From: Ramazzottius varieornatus
Lineage: Eukaryota; Tardigrada; Eutardigrada; Parachela; Ramazzottiidae
Assembly (NCBI GenBank): GCA_001949185.1
Contig: BDGG01000009.1
Coordinates: forward strand, 1,175,347 to 1,239,346
Direction: 5' to 3'
DNA: 64,000 nt
The notes beneath the pieces are model-generated. The model did not search any database. It saw only the letters and a list, made by a program, of their open reading frames with translations, and was not told the origin of the DNA. Position numbers and translations under genes: made by a program. Shown piece after piece: positions 53,500 through 64,000 of the stretch. Each line of letters opens with the position of its first letter. The first letter of the stretch is position 1.

Positions 53500-56400
53500 A
53501 TGGAGTCTGATGGGGAGCCCACTACCTTCGACAAGGCAGCCCCATTCAAAGAGGCCAAAAGCGGCTCTTCGCCGAACATGTCCCCTCTTCAGACTGTGGA
53601 GAACAACGAGGCGCCCACAGTGGACGGGGACGACAACAATATCCATGACGTTGAAAAGTCCATCACGGTAGTAAAGCTGGACGACGGTCCAAAAGCTAGC
53701 TTTGAATTTGGACTGCTTGAAGCCGATATGGTTCGTACCAGCTATTCTTTGAGCTCTCCTGCCACGACGGAAGAATCACCCATGGATGTGGAAGCGACGA
53801 CGGCAACGCGTGAACCTCATAGTTCCGTCATCGTGCCGCTGTCTTCGGTTATGACAGCACGCTCGGATCGTTCAGCGTCGGTGCAGAGTGTTGGAAGCTG
53901 CGAACGAGAAGCAAGCCCTACTCCTTCCCGTAGAAGAAGCACTCGACGACGAACGGAACGCTCGTATGCTCAGAAGTGAGCTGAGTCAGATTATGCGAAC
54001 TTATACCGTGAGTCTGATCCACCCATAATATATTATGTGGTGTTTTGACAGAGGTGAAGACGAGCACGAGGAAGATCATCACGACGGCCTCTCTGGACGT
54101 GTGTCTTCGGAAAAGTCTGCTCATCCATCAGAGGCATCACATTCCAGCAAGAAGCTTTCTCAAGGATTGAAGCATCTTAACATCGTTCGACAATCCAATC
54201 CCAATCTTAATACGGTAAGCAACATATGCAATTCCGCTCGAACGCTAATTCAATTGGCGCATCCTTTCGTTCTAATTGGCTGTGAGTATGTGCCACTTGG
54301 CAAGACGATCTGGGTGAAATCATTTGACGATGTCCTGAATAGTCACAATTGTACCAGAAGTATCACAGCATATTCCTCCTATCTTGACGTCGTGGAGGGA
54401 GTACACAATGGTTTTCTATTGCAGTGTTGGGACGCTTTCTGCTGGCGTTGCCACAAGAATGTTCCTTTAGCGGAGCAGCATGGATGTCCCAGCTGCGAGC
54501 GTTGTTTTCACGACAGTTGCTGGTGGAATGAATCGCCGTATGCCGGTAGCAAGGACCACGGTGCCGAAGCACCCAGTACGTCTCCTCTGATGGACAACGA
54601 AAACGTTGTGGCGGAAGGGGACGAAAGCAGAGACGAAATGGGAAAGCCGTCCGAATGTGTCGAATGCTTCGTTAGTACAATCCATACAGTCCTTATGTCT
54701 CGTATGTTCAAATTCGTTTTGAACTGTTTCTGCTCTTGTAGTCGATGCTGGATGAAAGCAAGAAGGGTGACAGCCCCTACAACCTTCTTGGTCCTGGAAA
54801 GTTCAAAGAAATACTGTTGTACATGATGCGCTTTGTCGACGAGCATCTTCAACCGGTGAGTCTCGATTACTTGAGCGAATAGTAAAAGAGCTGCTCATTC
54901 TCCTGGCCGATGTTTTATTTGTCTTTTTTCCTTACTCATAGGATCGTGTAAGACCTTTTGCCATTCCCGTCCTGGAACAGGACGAATGCACGCCTGTCGT
55001 GAAAGCAAAATACGCTGAGGTAATCACTCACCCTATGGATCTTCGACAAATCACAAAGGTAGGCAAGCGGAAGTTACGATAAGGAATTCCCAATGAAGGT
55101 TAATTAGGTCCTTCATTCTATCTGAAGAACATAAAGGAGGGGAAATACAGCACAACAGCCAGCTTTGTGGCTGATCTCCGTTGGATCCTGCACAACACCA
55201 CCATTTTCAATGGCCGTAAGTGCCTGCATGAAAACGATGTCTTTTTGTTTTTGATTTTATAAGAGTTTTGGTGATTCTTTTTGTAGAGAACAATCGATAT
55301 ACTCGGTCGGCCGTCTACATTGTAGACACGTGTCAGAACCTGTGTTGCAGCTTAGAATGGTGCCCCGAGTGTTTCCTGAGACAAATGCCCACAGCTAGTG
55401 ACAACGGAGTGTCGGAAGCCCTGGAACGAGGCATGATTACGCCCTGTTCGAATCCGCACGCCGTCGTCTGGGTCAAAGCCGAAAAGTTCCCACTATGGCC
55501 GGCCATAGTCTACAGATTCAATGGCGGAACAGCCGACGTTCGTTTCTTCGGGGCTTTCGAGTTGTGAGTTTCTTGTTCCAACTTCCGGTCGTCGTCCAAC
55601 TAACCGTACCAGACAGGTTATCAATCAAAAAGATGGTTATCTCTCTTTCCTTTCTCAGTGGCACATTCCCAAAGGAAGCAATTTACCTCTTCAGCAAGAA
55701 CCCCGTGACGGACAGACGGAAGGGCAAACTCAAGATCGAATATGAAAACGCACTGCGGCAATTCCGGTATGACGACCACGAATTGGTTTCAAACCGACTG
55801 TGAAACTTATTCATATCTGTCTTTATATGAGTGTTCTGTGCTTGGTAGTCGGCAGACAACCTGGACCAGGTCGTGTTCCCAAGAGGCGCACGTTTCCAGT
55901 GGGAATGGCTAGAGGCATGCGCCACTTGGGAGAACGATCCAAGGATGAGTTCATTTGCCGAGCTCCCATTCGACGACATTTATTAGCACATTTAGACGTT
56001 TGGTGTTTTTGTTATAGGCTTCACATAGCCAAGCTTCGAGTGATGAGCACGAAGCAGGTGGTAAGCTATCCGAAGAAGACACCTTACGACGGTCGTTTGT
56101 GGATGTTTCCTGAGGACGAAGACGGCTTACCCTCGCATTCCGAGCTACCTCATTCTGGGGAAGACGAGAACGAAGCTGTGTCGGTTACGGGGGATGACGC
56201 GGCGATAGAGACCGATAACCATCCGCCCAATACCGATGTCTACGACTACACTGAAGAGAAAGCCTCGGACAGCGCTCCACCTCCTCCGCCAGTTGCCCGA
56301 AACAGCAGACTGGAAAGCCTTATCCAGAAAGCCGCTGAGCGCACCAAGAGGGCAGCCAGTGCCGAAAGCGCCTCTTCTGATAAGTCGGTGAGACATTCGA

Positions 56401-59400
56401 TGTCCTTCTTGTGTTTTAGCGATGCTGCGACAGTGACGATATCCAAAAACCACTGGGCAAATATACTCGCCAAGATGGCTTTTCAAGGTGGCGCATGCTT
56501 GCCGTCAATAACGTTGAAAAGATGCGCCACTTTAGGAAGCAATCAAACACTCGACCAAATCGTTTTCTCAAGTTGCGCACACGCTCAGCCAGTAACACTG
56601 AAACTGCGCCACTTGGAAAAAGGATCTTTGCGAGTTTGTTTGCCAAGGTTCTCAATAACAAATAAGTTAGTATTAGTATTTGTGACATTTCGGCTACTGA
56701 TTGATAACTATTGCTTCTTGATATAGGCCACGACGAGGAAGAAGAGACGGCGAGGGTTAGACAGCGATGAGGTTCCTGTGGTTAGCCACGAGGCCAGTCA
56801 TGAAGCTATTGCTGACTTGATACCAGAGGACAACTTGGAGGAGGCGGAAGTGGCAGACGTCGAGTTGATCTCCAGCGAGCCTATTCCTCAAGTGCCGCTG
56901 CCAATTAGCCAGGATATTCTAGTAGATGGTTCGCATAGACTGGATGTGCCTCTGGTTGAGGGAACGAAAGATGAAACTGACCTTCCAGCAGAGGAAGTGG
57001 AAACTAAGATAGCGGATGTGCCGAGGGAAGAAGTCTTGTTCGTACCGGCCGAGAAGGCTGACTTGAACAAGGACCTTCCTTCAGTTTCGTCCGACATCAA
57101 CGCTTCAGGCGAAGGTGAAGCAGAAGAAAAAGAGGTGGTGGAGAAGAGTGAGGCAAGGGAGTTGCCGAAAGACAAAGAGCAGACAGTCAAGCCGGTCTTC
57201 GACGTGAGCGACTCCGAGATGGAGCTGCCGTCCTTTGAGATGCCCGAAGACTCTTTCGATGTCAAACGTCGGGCATCCACCGGCAAGCTAGACCTCATGT
57301 TGAAGAAGACCGCCAGTCCGGAAAAGAAAGAAGGAGAGGGAAGTTCGGCAAGTCCGAAAGACTCGGAAGCCTCTTCGGAAACTACTCCAAAGGTAGGTAG
57401 TGGTCTTCACTTTGGATTAAAATTTTGTAAATTGATCTGATTTGCATGAATACAATAGCGAGTTCGGCGAGCAGACTCGACATTTCATTTTTCTATGTGG
57501 TGCACGTTGTCAGTGCCTATGGCTGGTAACGTGCGCTTCTTGAAAACGATCGTTTCGAGCTTGATCGTTTTCTTAAGTGGCGCACATTTCAGTAATATAA
57601 GGTGGTAAGGTGCGCCACCTGGAAAGCGATCTTGTCAGATCAGGTCCCCATTTTCTTGACCTGATTGGAATCACTCCCAGCAGTGAATTTTTTCTCGTGA
57701 TGGTGATTGAAGGGTTTGTTTCAGGTTAATGAGAAACGTCCTGTGGCTGAGCCTTCCACTGCCAAGTCTGTTCTTCACGAAGCACTGGTCAGGCCCTTCA
57801 ACGCACATCGCGATTTGATACAGGGTGTGGGGTTGAGAAGAGCCAAGCCAAGTCCTAGTCTGTCGATGGCCGGTACGCAGAGCCACCTTATCGTGGCACT
57901 GGGTGCGTCAGCCAAGACGGCTACTTCGTCGGACAGCCCCACTCCGACGGATCAAGCTGGGAGGATGGCTTCTTCACCAAGTGCCGAGTCTAGTTCCTCC
58001 AGTAGCCCAAGAGAAGAGGTCCTGGGCAGACTGCTGGCAACTGCGGGGGAAGCACAGCGGAAGGCCCCGTCAGTCGTCCCTGCTGTTCGCACTCAACCCG
58101 TGACAGTGACGCAACCGCGACCTATCCTTCCCAAGGTGGACAATAGCCCGACGGAAGCTACTCGTGTTCCCGATGGACGACGCATCAACGCCCTGTCGGA
58201 CCAACTGAACCTCAGCGCTGCCAGAAATGCTCAGGCTCGCAGCCTTCGAATACCCGGTGAGCCAGAAAGGACAAAAAATATGAAATAATAATAAAATGAA
58301 TGACTTAATAAATCGAAATAACGGTGGTGTCTCTTCCAGAGTCGTCGTCCACGCCGTCGAACCTTCAGAGATCCCTTCTAGCTCGTTCGCTGAACGCTCC
58401 TCCGGGCACACGCTTGACTTTGCCCAACAGCTTCGCCAACGGGTCCTCACCTTCGACCTCGCGAGTGGCGATTAACGGCAACTCGGAAGAAGCAGCTCGT
58501 TCCTCCTCACCACTGACCGCCCAGCTGTCCCATAATCTGTCCACAATGCGCAACCTACTGGCGCAGCGCTCGACCGGCTCTCCGGGCCTTCAAACGGCGC
58601 ACGAAGCTTCGCGGAACTCACCCGTCGCTGCCATCGCCCATTCCAATGCAGCCGGGCAGTCAGCTGCTACGACAGCTAAGAACAGAACCAGTCCAACAGG
58701 CGGCTTGCAGTCTGTCATGCAATCAGAATCCATCCAATCGGTAAGGTTTTCCTTCACACTTGGCTCGTCGGCCAATGACTCTACCAGATCGTTTTCCCAA
58801 GTGCGCACACATCCGGCCCATAACAATGAGAACGTGCGCCGGTTGAGGTAACGTCCTTGTTCGAGGCGTGTGCCGACGTTCAAAATTGTTCTGCAGTTTC
58901 GTTTTGTTTATTAATTCATCCATGGTGTTTTTTTCTTGTCTGACAGCAAATCGAACTCTTTTTACGGAACACCAAGAAGCTGGTTAAGGACAAGCGGGTG
59001 GAAGGAGCAGAGACGACTCGAGAAATCTCGCGCGCCAACGCAGAATGCATCCGCTTCATGCAAGATGCTCATCTGAAGAGCCTGCAAGCATCTGACAGGA
59101 CCATACAGGATCTTCAAGAGGTATCGATAGCCTATTAAAATCTGTGTGTGTACTGCATGAAGATACCATTTGGGCCGTCCCCAAAAAAATCACCCCGATC
59201 GTTTTCCAAAGCGGCGCTCACTGTCAGCTAGTAACACTGAAAACATGCGCCACTTGAATAACGATCTGGGCGAGCCCATTTTGCCGACGTCCCATTTCTC
59301 CATAGTTTCTCCATAGTTTTTAGCCTTTCACGCATATGTTTGCTTTTCAGACTTTGGAACAATCCGTACGGAAGTTCGAGTTGCTGTTTATGGTTCTGCA

Positions 59401-60186
59401 GAATGAGACGGAATTTTCACAAAGTAAGTTTCCGTAGTTACGCAAGACTGTTTCTCCTCTTCTAAGGTAAAACCCTTGGCTGTCTTGTTTCAGAAGCCAA
59501 AGTACTCGAGGTATCGCGAATGAAGGATCTGGAACGGCAACGAGCGATTGCGACAGCTAAACGGACACTATGGGTGCGTGACTTTATCAGGGTTCATATA
59601 TTATCATCTGACTCGTTACAATTTTGGCTCAGTCGGCTTCTAAATTTTATCTTGAGTTATCCAAAATCTTTTCCTGTGCTCACATCGTTGTTCATGCCAG
59701 CAGTTAGTTGATTCAAATATGATGCATTTCTTGATCGTTCAGACTCAATTTCAGTTTCCTTTCACATGGTCGTGTAGGCTAAAAGCGAGCCACTTTGAAT
59801 ATAACTTGCTGCGACTCTTTTCTATCATTCTGACATCTTGTTCTTTTTCTTGACAGTGCTGCGTTTGCCAGAAGCGGGCAAAGTTAATCTGCTGTGGCGT
59901 GACTCTGTACTGCAGCGAGACTTGTCAGATGAACAACTCGCCGCTACACCTCATACACTGTCATCGCAACCCGGAAGCCCATGGAGACGGCGACGTCAAC
60001 GTCTACACACCCTACGGCCAACTCAGACGCTGCGCAGCCCCAGCCGCTGGCCCAGAAGAGGAGGAAGACGCTCTCGAAGGCGATGGTGGTAACGCTCAGC
60101 CGACCGGAAGTTCCATACAGACTAACGGCTGGGACCCCAGGAGTTCTCGAGTCAGTATCCAGGAAGAGGATACTGCGAACGATTAA
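53500..60186 (+). CDS. ZMYND8: ZMYND8-like chromatin reader (PHD-bromodomain-PWWP-MYND)
   Basis: Sixteen exons, all in phase: 53500-53975, 54052-54214, 54425-54670, 54742-54855, 54942-55058, 55128-55215, 55287-55563, 55659-55766, 56018-56387, 56727-57392, 57725-58256, 58340-58740, 58947-59120, 59351-59423, 59494-59573 and 59857-60186; 1,404 residues. A disordered N-terminus precedes a PHD finger (FCWRCHKNV, CPSCERCFHDSCW, ECVEC). The bromodomain has HPMDLRQITKNIKEGKY and LRWILHNTTIFNGQNN. A Cys block (WCPECFLRQM, CSNPHAVVWVKAEKFPLWPA) leads into the PWWP domain, as in ZMYND8. A long acidic Ser/Pro region and a coiled coil precede the MYND finger (CCVCQKRAKLICC, YCSETCQMNNSPLHLIHC). ZMYND8 reads acetylated and methylated histones and recruits corepressors in the nucleus. 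Many introns carry palindromic repeats. Confidence 0.93.
54245..54345. repeat. Palindromic repeat copy (ZMYND8 intron)
   Basis: CAATTGGCGCATCC / GTGCCACTTGGCAAGACG hairpin, then CTGGGTGAAATCATTTGACG, the GACGTC-type flank. Confidence 0.76.
55855..55972. repeat. Palindromic repeat copy (ZMYND8 intron)
   Basis: Hairpin 55876-55934 (CCAAGAGGCGCACG / ATGCGCCACTTGGGAG), then TTTGCCGAGCTCCCATTCG. Confidence 0.84.
56478..56658. repeat. Palindromic repeat doublet (ZMYND8 intron)
   Basis: Hairpins at 56480-56535 and 56562-56620, ending TTTGCCAAGGTTCTCAA. Confidence 0.82.
57455..57628. repeat. Palindromic repeat doublet (ZMYND8 intron)
   Basis: Left end GAGTTCGGCGAGCAGACTCG, hairpins at 57488-57545 and 57572-57626. 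Confidence 0.82.
58765..58880. repeat. Palindromic repeat copy (ZMYND8 intron)
   Basis: TCGTCGGCCAATGACTCTAC, hairpin 58790-58850 (TTTTCCCAAGTGCGCACA / GTGCGCCGGTTGAGG), then GTGTGCCGACGTTCAAA. Confidence 0.8.
59190..59298. repeat. Palindromic repeat copy (ZMYND8 intron)
   Basis: CACCCCGATCGTTTTCC, hairpin 59200-59262, then TTTTGCCGACGTCCCATT. Confidence 0.84.
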
Positions 60187-62040
60187 GGCTAAGACTTTTT
60201 CCTGTTAGGCTCGCTTTAGGTCCACTCTTGCTTCTTTCATCTAATTTCCAACCTGAATTTATGATGGCACAGAACAGCTTTGTATGATATGGTGTATCAT
60301 ACTCTTGTTTTTTTTCTGCTTTAGGAATTTGTAATTTATGATTTTTTGATCTTGTTACACAGCTTAGAACCGTACTCAGCGCATTCACCGCATTGCTACA
60401 GCCGGTTCTTAGTTGGGGACTTTACGTTGTCGTCTTTTCTTCTCAGATTGCGCATGGGCGCAGTGGACTTTTTCATTTAGTCGCTCATCGCCAGAAAATT
60501 AATACTTCCGGTACGATCCTCTTCTGGCCCGTTAGTGCGCAGTGAAAATCACGGACTCTATCACGTTCCCGCTTCGGATTTTATGAAGTGGGAAAATAAT
60601 GGTCAAAATATGGAATCTCGATGGGCAGACAGGCTCGACAAAATGGTCTGTCGAAGTGGCGCACGCTTCCAGTCAATAAGACTTGAGGAACGGAAAGCTA
60701 TTTTGTCGAATTTTTTTGCCGCGCGCGCATATGGTACCATCTAGACCTAGAACCTGGCAGAACAAGCTCGTACTGGTTGTTGCATGCTGACGAGAAGAAC
60801 CGCCGTCGCGAAAGTTGCAACCGAAGTCACAGAAACCTGTTTTCACGGGGTTGCATATGCAACACATATTTACAGCCCAGAAATTTGGCAAGAAGCGTAA
60901 TTTATTACCATAATGACTGTCATTAAGTTCCCCGTGCGTTACATGCCAGAGTTGCTTCTTGGCAGACAGACATTTTTCCCACATGATACACCTTTGTCGA
61001 TCTCGAGCATGTGTCACGAGCCACGATCTGACGAACTGTGGAATTTACAGTATGGAGTGACTGCTCATGTAGGAAAGTGTCACGTAGCATATCAGATGTG
61101 GAAATTTGGCATGCATGAAGTGACGCTTCTGGGTACTTCGGGTTCTGTGGGCTTCGGTATGGCGACTTCCAGCTTCCAGCATATACCAAAGGACCTCAAA
61201 TCAGGGCTGCTCAGTTGATAAAGCTACGAGTATCGAGCATCTCGGTTCAGACAGAGCTAGACTGACATGCGTTGCTTTTGGCCTACGCCAGGTCTGGACT
61301 TTGAACTTCTCTGGGTTCCCAGCCAACACAATTTGAGTCATTGGACCGTTCCGCGTGGGAAAACCCAATCTGAAAAAGTGAATCTCACGTGCTTTGATTC
61401 TTCGTCTAGTTTTATCTGATTCAGACATGCCGTCACATGTTTTCACGATGGAAAATGATGATACGGTGGAACCCGACTTCCTCTTCGGAATTAAAGAGAG
61501 TGTCAGATGGGCGTACACTTTTTACAGGCCTAAAGGTCCAGTCTGGACTGAATCGCAAAAAATTTTGATTGTTTTCACGACAAACGCTGGGTCGCACTAC
61601 GGGAGAAGTCCTTATCCCAAAAACCAAGCTGATCTTTGTCGGTGAACACCGTCTGACCAAACTTCGCCGCAATTCCTCCCGTAATGAAGGCCCTGCTGCT
61701 GTATGGTACTGTATGCAGCAAAATACACAAGGTACAGTACTTGCCACTCTCGCCAAGGTACTGTAAATTTATTGTTGGCGATCCAGTCAACCGTCTACTG
61801 ACATCATTGTGGCTCCTTCCAAGACTCAAAACTGTCACGAAGGTAGATATTAGCTACTGTAACGTCACCGCTGCTGTAAGATGCGGAATGTTGCGAGGCC
61901 AAGTTTTTCGCTGCATGAATATTGGCACCACACGTGCATTAATGTTGCCGAGTGCGCCTTGCTCGAAGATTGTTAGATCTGTGTCCAACTCGCAAACAAC
62001 AGTAACTAGCCAATGTCAGCATACTATAAGAAATCTTATA
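60187..62040. other. Intergenic stretch downstream of ZMYND8
   Basis: Begins with the ZMYND8 3' flank. A partial palindromic repeat lies at 60648-60735. Open frames of 80-110 codons occur (60913-61218 and 61394-61645, plus) without motifs or splice support. No gene is called. Confidence 0.4.
60648..60735. repeat. Partial palindromic repeat copy
   Basis: GTCGAAGTGGCGCACGCTTC left arm is good; the right arm is decayed before TTGTCGAATTTTTTTGCCG. Confidence 0.65.
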
Positions 62041-62928
62041 CAGTCACTGTCATTGGTCATGGCCACCCCATAGTTTTCCTTCGCTCCATCACATCTTTCG
62101 ATCCCGTTGTCCGATTCCCGATCTTCAAAAACTACCATGTAGGAGACTCTTTGGAATTTCCGGTCACGTGACAGACCGGTCCCCTTTTCAACCGATCAAC
62201 CGTAAGCGTTGCTGGTTCGGGCCAGGAAATAGGGGTGATTTTTGGCTCTCGCTCCCACGTCCCGTCACAGGTCGATGGAAAAGCCAAAACGGCCAGAATG
62301 TAGCAGAAACATTCTTCTGTCGACTTCACTAAGGAATTTCCAGTAAAATTTTCTCACAAAAACTTTCTGTATGTGGTCTTTTTATACGAGCTCGTTTTGC
62401 CACATGTTCTATGGACAAAATCGTTCCGCCACGAGTATCTTTCGACGAGATCATCCTCTGTGGACAAAACTGTTATCTACAAATACCACCGAGATGCCTC
62501 CCGAACAAGCACAGTTTCGGCGTATAAGCTGTACAAACGGGAAAGAAATAAAACGAAGAATCAAACTTGCCCGGGAAAGTGAGCAGCAGAGCCGATACGG
62601 GAACTTTTAGTGGGAAATTTTTACTGGAAATTCCTGTTAGTGAATTCAATAGAATAATGTTTCTGCTACATTCTGGCCATTTTGGCTTTTCCATCGACCT
62701 GTCAGCGGACGTGGGAGCGAGAGCCAAAAATCACCCTTATTTCCTGGCCCGAACCAGCAACGCTTACGGTTGACCGGTTGAAAAGAGGACCAGTCTGTCA
62801 CGTGATCGGAAAGTCCAAAGAGTCTCCTACATAGTGCTTTTTGAAGATCGAGAATCGGACAACGGTATCGAAAGATATGATGGAGCGAAGGAAAACTATG
62901 GGGTGGCCATGACCAATGACAGTGACAG
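62041..62928. mobile_element. 888-bp non-autonomous element with ~330-bp inverted arms
   Basis: Arms about 62041-62370 and 62595-62928 are reverse complements along their length with scattered mismatches and small indels. Both contain GTCATTGGTCATGGCCACCC, CGTAAGCGTTGCTGGTTCGG and GGCCAGAATGTAGCAGAAAC. The ends read TA|CAGTCACTGTC on the left and, as complement, TA|CTGTCACTGTC on the right, so a TA target duplication is likely (62039-62040, 62929-62930). The ~220-bp middle has only a short open frame. A mariner/Tc-type MITE with very long terminal repeats is the best reading. Confidence 0.82.
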
Positions 62929-63185
62929 TACGTCAAATGCCGTGGGCAAATGTGGACCCGGTTAATGACTTGTGTGTGATATTGTTGTCTCGTACAGTCG
63001 TAGATCTCGAGCACCCTATGTTACCATGAGTAGCTTGCCGCCTCGGTAGTAACATTCAGCAGAGGAAGAACAGTCGTTTGAGCATGTTTTAGGCGAAATG
63101 TAAACCTATTGCTTCACATCTGATATATATCAAATATTCTTCGTGTGAAAATACAGTAATATCCGCGAAAAGCGCTGTATTTAAC

Positions 63186-64000
63186 ATGGAAGATCCTGCT
63201 GGTTCTCCGATCTCCGCGCTTCAAGCTCGACCGATACAGAAGACCAACAATCATCCGGAAAACGATTTGGCAGTAGACCAGCCTCTTAACGGGCAGGAGT
63301 ACAGTCTTTCCCGGTTGATTACCCTCGTCAGCCACGCGGTAGGAGCAGAGGCTTGTGTTGTGCGCGGGATTCTCCGAAGATGACAGAGTACAAGTACAAC
63401 TTTATTACCATTGCAGAAAACGGACCCATTCTGCTGGTACTGCCACTCAGAGGTCGCTCAAACGGATCAAAGTCGCTGTCCGGAATGCTGTCGTCTCTTC
63501 CACAGTCATTGCTGGACGGAGTTGCGTTCTCTACTTGAGAAGTCCCCTCAGTACGCCAGCGCTAGCGGTGGGCAACGGATAGACATCTGCGTCGAATGTT
63601 GGGTAAGTGGACGTCTTGACTGACTTCCGGCTACAAGCTTTGTAGGCTGAAACGCAGCCTTAGGTATCTCGTCTGAATGGCTGAAGTGAACTTGGCGCAG
63701 TACGCAGTCTGTACGCGTTGCGTCTATTGAATGCAGGGAACTTTCGAGGAACAACACAAGATGGACTGCTTGATATCCAAGTTGGGAGCCGAACGAACGC
63801 GCAGGTTCTTTTTCTACATGATCAACTTTGTTCATGACAAATTACAGATGGTACGTTGCGCTCCAAAACCTTCGGCCATACTCCGGCAGCCTCGATGACT
63901 ATTCTTCTTCTAAACTTGTACTTCGGCTCGTAGGAAAATGCTGGGCCTTTCTCGAAACCTGACCATGGACCCGAATGTATTGAAGTGGTCTGCCCGTTCG
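63186..64000 (+). CDS. Second ZMYND8-like gene, 5' part, runs off the window
   Basis: Exons 63186-63338, 63417-63602, 63737-63850 and 63934-64000+ are in phase. After a hydrophilic N-terminus of 51 residues comes a PHD finger: TDPFCWYCHSEVAQ, CPECCRLFHSHCW, ICVECW. The next exon (SKLGAERTRRFFFYMINFVH) matches the start of the bromodomain region of ZMYND8 (KFKEILLYMMRFVDEHLQP), and both exons are exactly 114 nt in phase 0. The following exon (PFSKPDHGPECIEVVCPF) also aligns with its counterpart. It therefore looks like a diverged tandem duplicate of the gene at 53500, with a much shorter N-terminal region. The bromodomain core, PWWP and MYND parts, if present, lie beyond the window. Confidence 0.85.

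Noticed and set aside
46070-60186. Palindromic repeats as introners (intron-creating elements)
   Set aside because: Repeat copies occupy only part of each intron, well inside the splice sites, and also occur between genes; most introns here lack them. They look like insertions into existing introns.
151-60735. Regularly spaced palindromes as a CRISPR array or tRNA-like genes
   Set aside because: Spacing is irregular, copies are dispersed over the whole window in introns of animal genes, and no cloverleaf or A/B-box pattern fits.
60913-61218. 101-codon open frame downstream of ZMYND8
   Set aside because: No motif or neighbouring exons; a same-size frame exists on the opposite strand, so it is not informative.

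Overview
The window is nuclear DNA of an invertebrate animal. Protein-coding genes are split by many short GT-AG introns, and the families present (HEY, MTCL/SOGA, ZMYND8, ZC2HC1A, SLC12A8) point to a metazoan. Introns are mostly 50-400 bp and genes lie close together, which fits a compact genome such as a tardigrade or another small ecdysozoan. That placement is an inference; no rRNA or mitochondrial marker is present to test it. One 50-base run of N inside poly-C marks an assembly gap (17627-17676).

Layout. At 1-1336 (+) is the 3' end of an SLC12A8-like transporter. At 2375-2988 (-) is an unrecognised 162-residue protein. At 3900-5508 (-) is a MICOS subunit of the MIC26/MIC27 family. At 5923-6495 (+) is a single-exon short glucosidase-II-beta-like protein. 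At 6944-13109 (-) is ZC2HC1A, whose last intron holds an opposite-strand, frame-broken coding stretch (8062-8793). At 13226-14238 (+) is a weakly resolved small gene. At 15535-18322 (+) is MTMR9. At 23237-26551 (-) is the Notch effector HEY. At 29801-38637 (-) is a ~2,000-residue MTCL/SOGA-type coiled-coil protein. Two unrecognised gene fragments lie at 39736-40821 (-). At 46070-50092 (+) is prolyl endopeptidase PREP, convergent with TRAM at 50497-52866 (-). At 53500-60186 (+) is ZMYND8 (PHD-bromo-PWWP-MYND), followed by the first exons of a diverged ZMYND8-like paralogue (63186 to the window end).

Mobile DNA is abundant. A dead Tigger/pogo element (18482-20213) has clear terminal inverted repeats. 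A dead PIF/Harbinger element (~41.3-45.3 kb) carries a Myb-like ORF and a DDE transposase, and a mariner (43474-44717) has inserted into the transposase. There are three 164-bp-class TA-target MITE copies, a 145-bp foldback, and an 888-bp element with ~330-bp inverted arms.

The most striking signal is a dispersed palindromic repeat. Its hairpin core has the form CCAAGTGGCGCACG / CGTGCGCCACTTGG. I counted about 50 copies in 64 kb, almost all in introns or between genes, and often in pairs. Better copies extend into a longer inverted repeat ending in GGGAGCTCGGCAAA or GGGACGTCGGCAAA. One half-copy has become coding sequence in an MTCL exon. This looks like a very successful miniature foldback element, and I do not recognise it as a described family.

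Gene models were built by hand from splice signals, open frames and phase agreement. Where every junction agrees in phase, the exon lists are given and confidence is high.
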